A stretch of DNA of 64,000 nucleotides from Penumbrarchaeum sp964445525. Its GTDB lineage: Archaea > Thermoplasmatota > Penumbrarchaeia > Penumbrarchaeales > Penumbrarchaeaceae. The notes beneath the pieces are model-generated. The model saw only the letters and a list, made by a program, of their open reading frames with translations. It ran no database searches and was not told the DNA's origin. This document shows positions 26,841 through 35,804 of this stretch, piece after piece; the first letter of the stretch is position 1, and every line of letters begins with the position of its first letter. Both the position numbers and the translations under genes were made by a program. The DNA lies in assembly GCA_964445525.1 (NCBI GenBank), contig CAYULA010000011.1:1-64000 (forward strand), given 5' to 3'.

Positions 26841-27854
26841 ATGGACCTCGATAAAATCTCTGCATACTAAATGTGTTTTATCTTCATCATCAGAGAGGAT
26901 CTCAATGTCAAGGGCTTCGTAAGTTTTTCTTGCCTTATATAGCGAGATCTGGAACTGATGAGCCTCCGAATCAGTGTAATCGAATCGCATTCCATTCTTA
27001 TATGCAAACAATTTCACGGCATGTAGTGCAGTCCTGTGATTCCCATCTGCAAATGGTTGGAGAAGAATTAGGTTTCTGAGGTAATAAGTTGCGATATCAA
27101 GAAAAGAACTCTCTGGAACATTTTCAACCAATGAACGTATCTTACGTCCAATAATAGGGTAATCATCTCTTCCGGAGTATTCAATATCTCTGTATTTTAA
27201 AGACAGTTGATATAATTCCTCATTTCCATCGATCCTGAATTTAATTTGTTCGGGATCAGCACCGGGAGATAGTATCAGATCATATTTCAATCCTTTATCA
27301 ACGATCCTGTAAACCAGGTCGATCCCGTCCCAGAGTTCAGGATAGATAATTTCCTCATAATTCGGAACATCCGTATACCATTTATCGGGATTATTTCCTT
27401 TGAAATAGTTGGTATTCCATGAGCATCTCTCCATTGTTTTTGGTGTAACATAATTAGATCCTGGGAAAGTATACTTCAATACTACTCCTTTATCATTGTA
27501 ATAATCCGGCTCTTTTTCCATCATTGGATCGTGAATTGATTCATCATGGTCATTTTCTTCATAAACCGGTGTCAATTCTCTTATCCTGAAATAGATGAAA
27601 TCCCTGCCGAAGAAAACATTTCCAGCAGATGAATAGAAGAGGATTTCCTCTTCCGCAATCTGTCCCTCGTTTGTTATGAAATAATCGGATGAATCCTTGA
27701 GTATCTTCTGCACGTTTTCTTTCTGATCGTTATTGATTTCACCCTCATTATCGGAAACTGATACAATAGCGTCATTTCCTTCCTTTCCCTCGTAAAAAGG
27801 AATGACTATAGATAGGAATAACAATGATACTACAAATATTGTAAATTTTCTCAT
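26820..27854 (-). CDS. Chimeric gene: secreted DUF7948-like N-terminus fused to a Fic/Doc domain
   Basis: 344 residues. Residues 1-~214 have a signal peptide (MRKFTIFVVSLLFLSIVIPF) and a domain closely matching the N-terminus of the SBBP protein at 1-2791 (YFITNEGQI, LWDGIDLVYR, LILSPGADPEQI). Where that protein continues into propeller repeats, this one switches at ~214 to a Doc/Fic-like domain with QPFADGNHRTALHA at 266-279. The catalytic His of the HPFxxGN motif is Gln (CAA instead of CAC/CAT), so AMP transfer or kinase activity is not expected. A signal sequence on a Fic domain makes little biological sense. The parsimonious reading is an in-frame recombination scar, possibly still expressed from its TATA (TTAAATAC) upstream. 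Confidence 0.7.
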   Translation of the reverse strand: MRKFTIFVVSLLFLSIVIPFYEGKEGNDAIVSVSDNEGEINNDQKENVQKILKDSSDYFITNEGQIAEEEILFYSSAGNVFFGRDFIYFRIRELTPVYEENDHDESIHDPMMEKEPDYYNDKGVVLKYTFPGSNYVTPKTMERCSWNTNYFKGNNPDKWYTDVPNYEEIIYPELWDGIDLVYRIVDKGLKYDLILSPGADPEQIKFRIDGNEELYQLSLKYRDIEYSGRDDYPIIGRKIRSLVENVPESSFLDIATYYLRNLILLQPFADGNHRTALHAVKLFAYKNGMRFDYTDSEAHQFQISLYKARKTYEALDIEILSDDEDKTHLVCRDFIEVHLTKNDQ

Positions 27855-28030
27855 ATTCTCACACCCACGAGGAACGAGTAGAACTGGATTGTATTTTATT
27901 GTATTTAATGGTTTTTTTTATCACTTTTATATTTGGCCAGAAGGGGAACCGTAATCATGTGGACAAATGTACATTAAAAACACCCACATGGATTGTTGAA
28001 GGCCTTTGGTTTTGTAACTTTGACAAGGTC

Positions 28031-28246
28031 TTAAACACACATGGTATGAGTGATAGCATCCTCGGGACAGGCATTGACACATGCGCAGCAGGAGATGCAT
28101 TTGGTGATATCAATGCAATCAGACTTGCCATTATCATCTACAATCAAGATCTTCATCGGGCAAGCTTGAGCGCATTCTGAGGATCCTGTGCACTTTTCGA
28201 GATCTACGGTCCATGTGAAATCTTCGTGTGAATAGCTCCTTTCCAT
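28031..28246 (-). CDS. Two-cluster ferredoxin, first cluster lacking one Cys (probable 7Fe)
   Basis: 71-residue bacterial-type ferredoxin. The C-terminal motif CISCCACVNACP is complete, but the first reads CTGSSECAQACP: the second ligand of the usual CxxCxxCxxxCP is Ser. By analogy with known 7Fe ferredoxins this site would hold a [3Fe-4S] cluster, with a [4Fe-4S] cluster at the other. It probably carries low-potential electrons for an oxidoreductase encoded elsewhere. It is monocistronic between the chimeric gene and a membrane protein. Confidence 0.85.
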   Translation of the reverse strand: MERSYSHEDFTWTVDLEKCTGSSECAQACPMKILIVDDNGKSDCIDITKCISCCACVNACPEDAITHTMCV

Positions 28247-28317
28247 GATTATCCCTTAGATATAATGAAATTCAGGGGATTAATAAGGTTGCGGAGGACC
28301 TCTGAAACGGATCTCTC

Positions 28318-29088
28318 TCAGGCCCCCATCTCGTAGTATACCTCCAGGAACATGGTATAGAGAAAAGCGGGCATGAACAGGGAGATAATTATCGAGAGAA
28401 ACGGGACCATTGATATCAAAACCACTACAAGAGATACGAGAAATGCAAGGGAAAGTGAGAATCCGAAATGCCTGAAAACGAAAGAATAGGACCTCGTGAT
28501 GCATTCCCAGTTCCCCACTCCCTCCATGTACTTGATTATGAAAACCAGATACTGTACAGGCAGGAGGGCCATCAAGAGGATTATAGTGATCGGGAACAAA
28601 ATCAGGATAAGAAGGCAGGCGACAGCCGGAGCAAGGTAGAGGATCAAAAAGAATGGCCCCCATACCAATCCCATTATCAATACCGTAATGAACATATGTA
28701 CGATCATGTTGAGGATCAGTAAACCCAGATACTGCCACATCACGCCTTTTCCGTATCTGAAGAGGTCCCCGAACTCGTATTTTCTTCCCCTCAGATTCCC
28801 GTCAAGCGTATGAACCAATCCGGGATTGATGATCGAACCGATTATCGCTGAGATGGCAAACATAAGAAGATAAAACATCAAAAAAATCAGTATGATGGGA
28901 AATAATCCCAGGGACTCCACCAGAACACTGACGAAAGCGAATCCGAAATACATCATCACGAAAAGGGGTATCAATACAACCTGTGCCACCATTGTTATTA
29001 TGAAAGCCTCGAGTGAGATCATAAGATAGGGATTGAAATTTTGTTTCCATCTCTGGAAAGCAAACTGTATCGCCTCGGTGGCCCTCAT
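28318..29088 (-). CDS. Polytopic membrane protein (DUF4013-like)
   Basis: 256 residues with about six hydrophobic helices in three pairs. It starts with a soluble amphipathic helix, RATEAIQFAFQRWKQN, as seen in archaeal DUF4013-type proteins. No enzyme motif is visible. The pattern of long Val/Ile/Met-rich helices with few charges suggests a small integral membrane protein or permease-like scaffold. The family call is from memory of pattern only. Confidence 0.65.
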   Translation of the reverse strand: MRATEAIQFAFQRWKQNFNPYLMISLEAFIITMVAQVVLIPLFVMMYFGFAFVSVLVESLGLFPIILIFLMFYLLMFAISAIIGSIINPGLVHTLDGNLRGRKYEFGDLFRYGKGVMWQYLGLLILNMIVHMFITVLIMGLVWGPFFLILYLAPAVACLLILILFPITIILLMALLPVQYLVFIIKYMEGVGNWECITRSYSFVFRHFGFSLSLAFLVSLVVVLISMVPFLSIIISLFMPAFLYTMFLEVYYEMGA

Positions 29089-29151
29089 TCAATCAACACC
29101 CGGGAGCTCTCTCACCGGTATAACATTAAACTGGGATATAACTCTGTCCGG

Positions 29152-29946
29152 TCATTTTCGAGGATAGTAATGCCTGGCAAGCCAGCAGCAGAGTCCGTCC
29201 AATCCCGGAAAGAGGACCCTTTCATTGATATTGGCCTGATCCAGTTTATCCCGGACCTCCCACTTTATCTCCCTGGGGATCACCACCTTCCTCCAGATCT
29301 CGGGATATTTCGACAATATATCCTCCATCCTCCTTACCGAAGATGAAGCCACCGAGTGCAGTGCATACTGGTTGATCAGTCTGTAATCCATGGAGGGGGG
29401 ATCGAAGAAGAGGGCGAAATCCTCCTCGGAAATATTATCGAATTCCTGCAGGGATCCTGCAACGTTGGCAAGCATCTCAACGGTAAATCCGTTTGCACCC
29501 TCGTGATCCAGTTCCTTTCTGAGAACATCGGGAAGGTTCTCGTGCATCCTGACGTAATCCACCATCCAGATAGACCCGTCGGAATTGTAACTGTCAATAT
29601 CACAAGTAGCAAAATGCATGGCAACAAAAGGTGAAAAGGTCCAGTCCAGCAATCTGGTGGGCAAACCATGATGCTGTGCAATCACGAGCCAGTTCCAGAC
29701 GGAAAAACCTTCACTTTTCTCAACCCTGGCATATTTCTTGAAATTCCTCAAAAGATGAAACTCCAGGTCCTTGAAAGGGCCTCCCATTCGCATAAGAGAG
29801 GTGTTGAGTGTATGATCCGAGGAAGAGGTCCCCCTGAATGCGTAATTGGACCTGAACCTGCTGATCCTGTCATCCCAGGAATCCACATAGAGCTCCTCTA
29901 TGAGCCCCGTCCAGGAATCCACCTTCACGATATTGTCCAAGTTCAT
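29152..29946 (-). CDS. FRG-domain protein
   Basis: 264 residues with the FRG signature: YAFRGTSSSDHTLNTSLMR near residue 33 and NWLVIAQHHGLPTRLLDWTFSP near 83, followed by a hydrophobic FVAMHFAT strand. FRG domains occur widely in bacteria and archaea and are sometimes found with toxins or mobile elements; their biochemical role is unknown. It starts 50 bases after the MutS-like gene on the same strand and is probably the last gene of that cluster. Confidence 0.85.
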   Translation of the reverse strand: MNLDNIVKVDSWTGLIEELYVDSWDDRISRFRSNYAFRGTSSSDHTLNTSLMRMGGPFKDLEFHLLRNFKKYARVEKSEGFSVWNWLVIAQHHGLPTRLLDWTFSPFVAMHFATCDIDSYNSDGSIWMVDYVRMHENLPDVLRKELDHEGANGFTVEMLANVAGSLQEFDNISEEDFALFFDPPSMDYRLINQYALHSVASSSVRRMEDILSKYPEIWRKVVIPREIKWEVRDKLDQANINERVLFPGLDGLCCWLARHYYPRK

Positions 29947-29995
29947 TACCCGGTACCCAATCGACCTTTAGATGAAAAAATCTTTCATAAGGTAT

Positions 29996-31969
29996 TCATT
30001 GCTCGAAATAGGAGAGAACCCTGGAATAGATATCCTTCTCATCTCCCGAGGACCTCGCATGCAATTTTCTCAGGATCAATTCCGGTGTGGATTTTGCATG
30101 CCTTCCGATCATGGGACTCCTGTCAACGATGAGTTCATGGCCCTCATCAAGCCCTCTCGCCTCGATCCCATCGACCCTGCATTCCACAAACCTCGTGATC
30201 TCATCGGCCATGTGGGTGACCACAACCGAATATGCATCCCTTCTTTGAAGCTCGTCCACGAAAACACCGATCATCCTGGATGCCGCCTCCAGTTCCGTCA
30301 TGGCCTCCAACTCATCGGCCAGGACCATGGAACCCCTGTCAACCTGCATTGAAAGAGGTAAAAGCTCTTTCAAGAACCCCTCCAGCCCACCTGCATCCAG
30401 TCTCCTGCGTGGCCTGTAAAAGAACAGATCCTCGATATCGGGAATATACGCCTTATCCGCAGGAACTGGCAGGCCCATTCTCGCCATGATGAGGACCTGG
30501 GCAAGCGTCTCTAGTAATGTTGTCTTCCCACCCGAATTCGCACCTGTGAGAAGAGAGGTCCTGGAGGAAGAGACCTCGCGAAAAGGAAACATTGTTCCCG
30601 CATATCCCGGGACCTCCCCGAGATGATAATCAACAAGCTGCCTGTCCTCATTTTCCCTGATCAACAAATGGCATGCCCTGAATATTCCCAGCCATCCGTC
30701 AACCACCTTGAAGGGATAGAGTTCATGATCCTTCACAAAGCATCCCAGGCCGAACCTGAAATCTAGGTCAAGGGCCCAGGATAACTCCTCCTCTATGGAT
30801 TCCCACATCGAGGCAAGCTTTTCAGCAAGGTCCTGCTTCCTCTCGAACCTGGAGGACCTGGCTTCTTCCTCCATCTCGGATATCATCCTCTCGAGAATCT
30901 CCTCATCCGTTCTCAGAGGATATCCCATCCTGAACAGGTCCCTTTTCTGACCCAGTTTATCATGGACCATATCCGCCGCTTTCTTCGAATAATCCCTGTA
31001 TATCTCCCTCAATGCGGGAGGTTCCTCCGAAGCGAGGATGGAAAGCGTATCGGTGCCGGAAAGGGTCAAACCTTCGATCTTCTCCTTCATGGACATTTCC
31101 AGCTCGATCCTCGTATTCTCAACAATATCACGTATCTGTTCGGCACCTTTTACCTGAACCGTCAATCCCTTCATATCCTCTATAAGCGACAGAGCATCCG
31201 GTGCCGATCCTTCACGACCGAATATCTCCTCCAGCCTGGAAAGGGCTTTGAGCTGTGACTCCCTCCCTCCATACAGATCATAAACGGTTTCCGGGACCAT
31301 CTGGTAAACGGTAGAATTGTGATGGACCGCCCCTGTAAGAGGTATCTGTGTTTCATCCAATTCCCTGGTGGAATATACATAGACAAGCTCCCCCTCAACC
31401 GCGGGATCTATCTCCTCCGGAGTCAGAACAAGGCACCTTCTGTCCAGTCTCAGCTTATTGATACTCTTCAAGGCCTGCTCATCCTCTGCGAGAAGGATGT
31501 AATCCAGCTTGCTTTTTACAGATCTCTGGATCCCGCCAAGTGATTTCAGGAGCTTTGTCACCTCTTTTTTGTCCTTTCCCTCCACAAGATTTCCAAGTTG
31601 GAAAATCTCCCCTGCCTCCTTCTCCTTGTCCCGGAGGTCCCCGCAGGGGATCATGAGGGATGTCCGGTTCATTCCGGCCGAGGTGTTCATGTAAGACATC
31701 AATCTATCGACAATACTCTTGTAAACGGCCCATGAACCCTCGGTCCGTAAAAGTGTGGAAGGGTCCTCACCTTTATAAGCCAGAATCAACTCTACCGCAG
31801 TTCTTTCCGATATCCTTTCAACAGATGAAAGGGCAGCAACATCACCATTATCCAGATAGGAAACGAGTTCATCAACACCCCCTGCGGAATCCACAAGGGT
31901 CCTGATCCTTCCCTCCCCGAAACCTTTCACCTTTAACAATCGATTCAATCTCTCATCTAGCGGGTCCAC
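29996..31969 (-). CDS. MutS-family ATPase with N-terminal helix-hairpin-helix
   Basis: 657 residues. Residues 1-60 contain two helix-hairpin-helix-like motifs (LKVKGFGEGRIRTLV, ALSSVERISERTA). A coiled-coil-rich middle follows, and the MutS ABC-type ATPase sits at the end: Walker A TGANSGGKTT (474-483), Walker B MVLADE (547-552) and a D-loop/switch region ending VVVTHMADEI. It lacks the N-terminal mismatch-recognition domain of MutS1 and the Smr nuclease of MutS2, matching an archaeal MutS-related group. A role in recombination or DNA-structure processing is likely; mismatch repair is not implied. The GTG start at 31969 overlaps the KaiC-like stop by 13 bases and has GGAGGTG upstream, indicating translational coupling. 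Confidence 0.85.
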   Translation of the reverse strand: MDPLDERLNRLLKVKGFGEGRIRTLVDSAGGVDELVSYLDNGDVAALSSVERISERTAVELILAYKGEDPSTLLRTEGSWAVYKSIVDRLMSYMNTSAGMNRTSLMIPCGDLRDKEKEAGEIFQLGNLVEGKDKKEVTKLLKSLGGIQRSVKSKLDYILLAEDEQALKSINKLRLDRRCLVLTPEEIDPAVEGELVYVYSTRELDETQIPLTGAVHHNSTVYQMVPETVYDLYGGRESQLKALSRLEEIFGREGSAPDALSLIEDMKGLTVQVKGAEQIRDIVENTRIELEMSMKEKIEGLTLSGTDTLSILASEEPPALREIYRDYSKKAADMVHDKLGQKRDLFRMGYPLRTDEEILERMISEMEEEARSSRFERKQDLAEKLASMWESIEEELSWALDLDFRFGLGCFVKDHELYPFKVVDGWLGIFRACHLLIRENEDRQLVDYHLGEVPGYAGTMFPFREVSSSRTSLLTGANSGGKTTLLETLAQVLIMARMGLPVPADKAYIPDIEDLFFYRPRRRLDAGGLEGFLKELLPLSMQVDRGSMVLADELEAMTELEAASRMIGVFVDELQRRDAYSVVVTHMADEITRFVECRVDGIEARGLDEGHELIVDRSPMIGRHAKSTPELILRKLHARSSGDEKDIYSRVLSYFEQ

Positions 31970-32565
31970 TCCCCCACCTCCGACTCCGTAACCTTCTGAC
32001 CTTCATTTACAGGCCACTTCAGAAGGTTGACGGACCTCCTCCCGTCCTCGTTCCTGTTGATCTCGATCATTCCCTCGGAAATGTAATCGCAGATATCGAG
32101 ATATCCCGATCCTCCGAGAACCATTGTCCCCATGCCCATGTACCTTGCCTTTGAGAGGATATCCTCAAGTCCCTTGAACCACTTTTCCATACCCCTCAAA
32201 CCGAGTATCTCGGGTCTGTCAAGAACCATTCTGCCCACAGCACCCTCTTCTATCGTACCGAGTATGAGATCAAGAGAGCTGAGCTCGTTGGTACTCAAGA
32301 ACAACGGCTCATCCGTTGTGAACAGGGCTTGATACATCTTCCTGTCCTTGACTCTTTTCAGGTGGCTTGCAAGCGGAACAGAAGTAAAAGTCACATAGAG
32401 GCCGGGCTGGCCGAGCTCGAATCCCCTGGATATGAACCTGAGCGTAAGATCGGTCTTGTCGGATGTGGAGTTTCCGAGAAGGGCCATAACCGATCCCGAA
32501 GGTATCCCTCCCCCCAGAATCCTGTCAATGGGACGAATACCAATATCCAATATCTCTTCGGCCAT
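31957..32565 (-). CDS. KaiC/RecA-like protein with degenerate P-loop
   Basis: 202 residues of the KaiC/RadA-like fold: LDIGIRPIDRILGGGIPSGS at the N-terminus is the standard lead-in to a KaiC P-loop. The Walker A reads GNSTSDKT (31-38), with Asp replacing the last Gly of GxxxxGK[ST], so nucleotide binding may be weakened or altered. The Walker B-like RMVLDRPEI segment keeps the Asp. It overlaps the MutS-like gene by 13 bases, so the pair probably functions together. Related proteins in archaea include KaiC-like and RadA-paralog regulators; the activity of this one is unknown. Confidence 0.8.
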   Translation of the reverse strand: MAEEILDIGIRPIDRILGGGIPSGSVMALLGNSTSDKTDLTLRFISRGFELGQPGLYVTFTSVPLASHLKRVKDRKMYQALFTTDEPLFLSTNELSSLDLILGTIEEGAVGRMVLDRPEILGLRGMEKWFKGLEDILSKARYMGMGTMVLGGSGYLDICDYISEGMIEINRNEDGRRSVNLLKWPVNEGQKVTESEVGEWTR

Positions 32566-32676
32566 ATGCCTACCCCTGAATGTCCAATGGGCCGAATTGC
32601 TTCCACCTAGAAAAAGGTTTACCGGAAGGTATATGAAAATAATACAAATGAATAATCCACGGATTCCAGGAAAAAT

Positions 32677-32955
32677 CTACCCGGAGAGTCCTTCTTCCTT
32701 TAACCTTTCGAGGATCCTGCGCTCCCTCTCCATGGCTTCCTTGGCATCCCTCTCCAGGTTGCCTTCCATCATCTCTTTGATCCTCTGCTGCTTCTGGAGC
32801 CATTGCTCCATGCATGATCGGATCACCTCGGAGGGATTGTAGTGGTTGTCCTTGCAGAACTGAAAGAACTCCGTTGCGGTCTCCTCGAAGTTCTGTGTTA
32901 CCGCAATGTGAATCTGGTCTCCCGACCTGTATGTTTTTGTGGCTCTGCGTCCCAA
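32677..32955 (-). CDS. Ribbon-helix-helix-like DNA-binding protein (paralog of 45515-45856)
   Basis: 92 residues. The core GDQIHIAVTQNFEETATEFF..C......YNPSEVIR...EQWL matches the gene at 45515 closely and looks like a ribbon-helix-helix plus extension, followed by a charged coiled coil (MEGNLERDAKEAMERERRIL). It starts at TTG (32955) with an excellent AAGGAGGG six bases upstream, and a TATATA box precedes it. It likely binds DNA as a dimer. It is upstream of the KaiC-like gene on the same strand with a 111-base gap, so it may regulate that cluster. Confidence 0.75.
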   Translation of the reverse strand: MGRRATKTYRSGDQIHIAVTQNFEETATEFFQFCKDNHYNPSEVIRSCMEQWLQKQQRIKEMMEGNLERDAKEAMERERRILERLKEEGLSG

Positions 32956-32961
32956 GGATTG

Positions 32962-32969
32962 CCCTCCTT
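32962..32969 (-). promoter_or_regulatory. Shine-Dalgarno AAGGAGGG for a TTG-started gene
   Basis: A perfect AAGGAGGG lies six bases before the TTG at 32955 and settles that non-ATG start. Confidence 0.75.
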
Positions 32970-33086
32970 GCCCTATCAGGGTCTGTAATTCAAATCCTTG
33001 ACATGTCTATATATGGATTTTGTTCCCAGTTCTAATACATGATAATCGAAAAAAATCGATTTTGCAGGGATTTATTGCATATGGAT

Positions 33087-33098
33087 AATAATAAAAGG
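33087..33098 (+). promoter_or_regulatory. TATA box before the M18 aminopeptidase
   Basis: AATAATAAAAGG is centred ~28 bases before the ATG at 33121, and no Shine-Dalgarno is present. A leaderless mRNA is expected. Confidence 0.55.
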
Positions 33099-33120
33099 AC
33101 CTGTAACATACGCTTCCTGC

Positions 33121-34587
33121 ATGGTAAAAGAAGAATCCGGGAAGGTGAATAAAAGGAGGGTCAAGAAGAAAGTCGAAAGCCCTCATTCGTGGAACAGAAA
33201 ATTTGCATTCGAGGAGGGCATACCCAAACAGAAGGTTGAAAAAATCTCCAAGGACTACATCTCCCACCTCGGTGGTGTCTTCACCGAAAGGGAGGCCGTT
33301 ACTTACTGGAAGGAACGACTTTCATCCGCGGGCTTCAAGGACCTGGAAAGGTCCAGGAAATTGAAGGCGGGAGATGCTTTCTATCTGATTAACAGAGGAA
33401 AGGGAATCGTTGCCGGGATTGCGGGAAAGAAAGAGATCACAGAAGGGATCAATATAATCGTATCACACCTGGACTCTCCCAGACTGGATCTCAAACCCAG
33501 ACCGCTGGCGGGAGACAAGGACACGGGATTGGGATTTCTGAGGACCCATTACTACGGCGGGATAAAAAAATACCATTGGGTAAACATACCGTTGGCACTG
33601 AAGGGGAGAATTATCAGGGATGACGGAACCCATGTGGACATAGATATCGGCACCGATCCCGATGACCCGGTATTGATAGTACCGGACCTCGAGCCGCATC
33701 TTTCAAAGAAAGCACAGAGCATGAGGAAGCTAGCCTCGGGAATATCAGGAGAGGAGCTCATAGCCATTGCCGCTTCCTCGGAGATCAGCGAGGATGATGA
33801 ACTCCATCCCGCCGTGAAGAAGATGCTGGATCATATCATGAAGGAATACGAGGTAACCGAAGAGGACCTCGTCTCAAGCGACCTGTGTCTCGTTCCGGCC
33901 TGGGGACCAAGGGAGCTGGGTCTTGACAGAGGCATGATAGCCTCCTACGGGCACGACAACCGGATCTCCTCCTTTACTGCGAACACATCCCTGATGGATA
34001 TCAAATCAAAAAGAGGAGCTCCTGAAAGATGGTGCCTTTCATACTGCTTTGACAAGGAAGAGGTTGGTTCGGACGGGCCCACCGGCGCAAAATCCGCATT
34101 CGTGGAGCTTTCATTATACAGAATGCTTGAATTATCCGGTTTCAGGGGAACCGGACGTGAGCTGAGGTCCGCAATGTCCAATTCGTTCGCTATCTCCGCG
34201 GATGTGAAATCCGGGATCAATCCCACCTTCAGATCCGTTCATGATCCAAGAAACGCAGCCAGGCTGGGTGCCGGGCTTACGATCACAAAATACACCGGCA
34301 AGGGTGGCAAATCAGGTGCAAACGACGCTTCAGCCGAGATGGTTTCCGCGATCAAGAGATTGTTCAACAGAGAAAAGATCATCTGGCAGATGCAGGAAAC
34401 CGGAAGGGTTGACCAAGGGGGTGGAGGAACGGTTGCAAAGTTCATGGCCGAGAGGAACATGGACGTCCTGGATATTGGAATTCCCCTGCTTTCAATGCAC
34501 TCTCCTTTCGAGGTTTGCTCAAAGGCCGATCTCTATATGGCTGTAAAAGGATTCACCGCTTTTTACAGAAAACATCCGATTCAATGA
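33121..34587 (+). CDS. M18-family aminopeptidase
   Basis: 488 residues. Zinc-dependent exopeptidase removing N-terminal residues (often Asp, Glu or hydrophobic). Metal ligands are visible at HLDSPRLDLK (His-x-Asp) near 119, CFDKEEVGSDG with the catalytic Glu-Glu pair near 310, a DVKSG Asp near 362 and a late SMHSPFEV His. Length suits a prokaryotic M18 member. The start has its own TATA box and a basic N-terminal extension (KEESGKVNKRRVKKKVE). It ends three bases from the convergent GRAM-like gene. Confidence 0.9.
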   Translation: MVKEESGKVNKRRVKKKVESPHSWNRKFAFEEGIPKQKVEKISKDYISHLGGVFTEREAVTYWKERLSSAGFKDLERSRKLKAGDAFYLINRGKGIVAGIAGKKEITEGINIIVSHLDSPRLDLKPRPLAGDKDTGLGFLRTHYYGGIKKYHWVNIPLALKGRIIRDDGTHVDIDIGTDPDDPVLIVPDLEPHLSKKAQSMRKLASGISGEELIAIAASSEISEDDELHPAVKKMLDHIMKEYEVTEEDLVSSDLCLVPAWGPRELGLDRGMIASYGHDNRISSFTANTSLMDIKSKRGAPERWCLSYCFDKEEVGSDGPTGAKSAFVELSLYRMLELSGFRGTGRELRSAMSNSFAISADVKSGINPTFRSVHDPRNAARLGAGLTITKYTGKGGKSGANDASAEMVSAIKRLFNREKIIWQMQETGRVDQGGGGTVAKFMAERNMDVLDIGIPLLSMHSPFEVCSKADLYMAVKGFTAFYRKHPIQ

Positions 34588-34589
34588 TA

Positions 34590-35732
34590 CTACTGTATCT
34601 TGTGAACCTTCTTGGCCCTTATCGGCTTTTTTGGGGCAGGAGCTTCTTCTGGGTCCTCCGGACCGGGTGCCTCATCTTCATCCTTGAGGTCCGAAAGTGT
34701 GTCACTGAGCATATCGAGAAGATCGGTATCCTCCTCCTCTTTCTTTTCCTCTTGTTTGGGAACCCCTTCCTTCTGGGGTTGAGGAGGTTCCTCCTCCACA
34801 GGTTGAGCCGGGGAAGGTGCTTCCTCTGCTTCCTGATACGGAGCTTCCTTTCTTCTGGGGATATCCATATCAAAATCATTTGACTGGAACTGGGTCATCA
34901 ATTTTCTGTAGATCTCCTCTTTTATCAGGCCCTTGCGGTAGAGATTTTCAAAGTATTCCTTGGATTTGGCTCCGACTTCGCGGTTGACAGGGGCCTTCCT
35001 GGGGGTTTTAAGGGGCGCTACGGGCATTTCCGGCGGTCTGGGTTTGATCTCCCTCCGGGTAGGAATCGGAGGAGATCTTTCCGGTTCGGGAGGTTTCGCC
35101 TCTTCCTTATCGGATTCCTTTTTTGCCGATCCGTAGAGCTTCTTTTCTCCCTCCATGTACATCCAATCTGTTTTCCTGAAGAAATCCTTCAGATTGTTGA
35201 CCAGCTGGTCCAGATTGTCAACCTTCTTGTTCATCAGCCTCATGAGAAGGTCCGAATCCGATGTGAGGACAGTGGAAAGATGATACTGATTTCCCGAAGA
35301 AAGGATGAACACATTGACCATGACCCCAACCGAGACAGCCCCTTCCTTCTTCTCCGAACCCATGATCTCGATATTGGGGATCTCGAAATACTCCCTGACC
35401 GCGGCCCCGGGAGACATATCCCCCAGCTCGAAGCTCGATTCCATGGGGGCATTCATGGCCCGGGCCTCGTCGTTGTTGCCTATGGCAAACATCCTTTCCG
35501 GAATGTTTATGAAAACCAGCCTCTCGTTTGTGAGGTAGATGTTCCCCTTTGAAGGTTCAAGGAGGTATTCGCCACCGTAATATCTCCAGGTGGACTTGAA
35601 GGAGGGGACAACGTTTTCCTCAACCACCAGAATCTTCTCGTTGGGTTGAAGAATAAGCTCACCCTTCTCGTCGTAGATCTCCTTGAATCCATCTTTATCG
35701 CCGAATCGCATGGATTTCAATATCCCCTTCAC
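34590..35732 (-). CDS. GRAM/PH-like protein with long acidic-proline C-terminal tail
   Basis: 380 residues. The N-terminal ~175 have a beta-rich PH/GRAM-like pattern (KGNIYLTNERLVFINIP, a turn, then VFILSSGNQYHLSTVL). A low-complexity linker of Pro/Arg/Lys follows, then a short SHOCT-like helix (KEYFENLYRKGLIKEEIYRKLM), then ~90 residues rich in Glu/Pro/Asp. It is probably cytoplasmic and peripheral to the membrane or a protein scaffold. No family member with known function is recognised. The C-terminal tail carries a DTDLLDML motif that resembles the extreme C-terminus (DVTDLLDQ) of the giant surface protein at 47354-51235. Confidence 0.7.
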   Translation of the reverse strand: MKGILKSMRFGDKDGFKEIYDEKGELILQPNEKILVVEENVVPSFKSTWRYYGGEYLLEPSKGNIYLTNERLVFINIPERMFAIGNNDEARAMNAPMESSFELGDMSPGAAVREYFEIPNIEIMGSEKKEGAVSVGVMVNVFILSSGNQYHLSTVLTSDSDLLMRLMNKKVDNLDQLVNNLKDFFRKTDWMYMEGEKKLYGSAKKESDKEEAKPPEPERSPPIPTRREIKPRPPEMPVAPLKTPRKAPVNREVGAKSKEYFENLYRKGLIKEEIYRKLMTQFQSNDFDMDIPRRKEAPYQEAEEAPSPAQPVEEEPPQPQKEGVPKQEEKKEEEDTDLLDMLSDTLSDLKDEDEAPGPEDPEEAPAPKKPIRAKKVHKIQ

Positions 35733-35804
35733 GTGCCAGAGTATCTGTCAAATCCCAGGATAATTATATAACATTTTGTGTTAAAGGCTCCCGGATGGAA
35801 AACA

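Noticed and set aside
32981..33005. TTCAAATCC-like string resembling a tRNA T-arm
   Set aside because: No acceptor, D-arm or anticodon stem can be formed around it.
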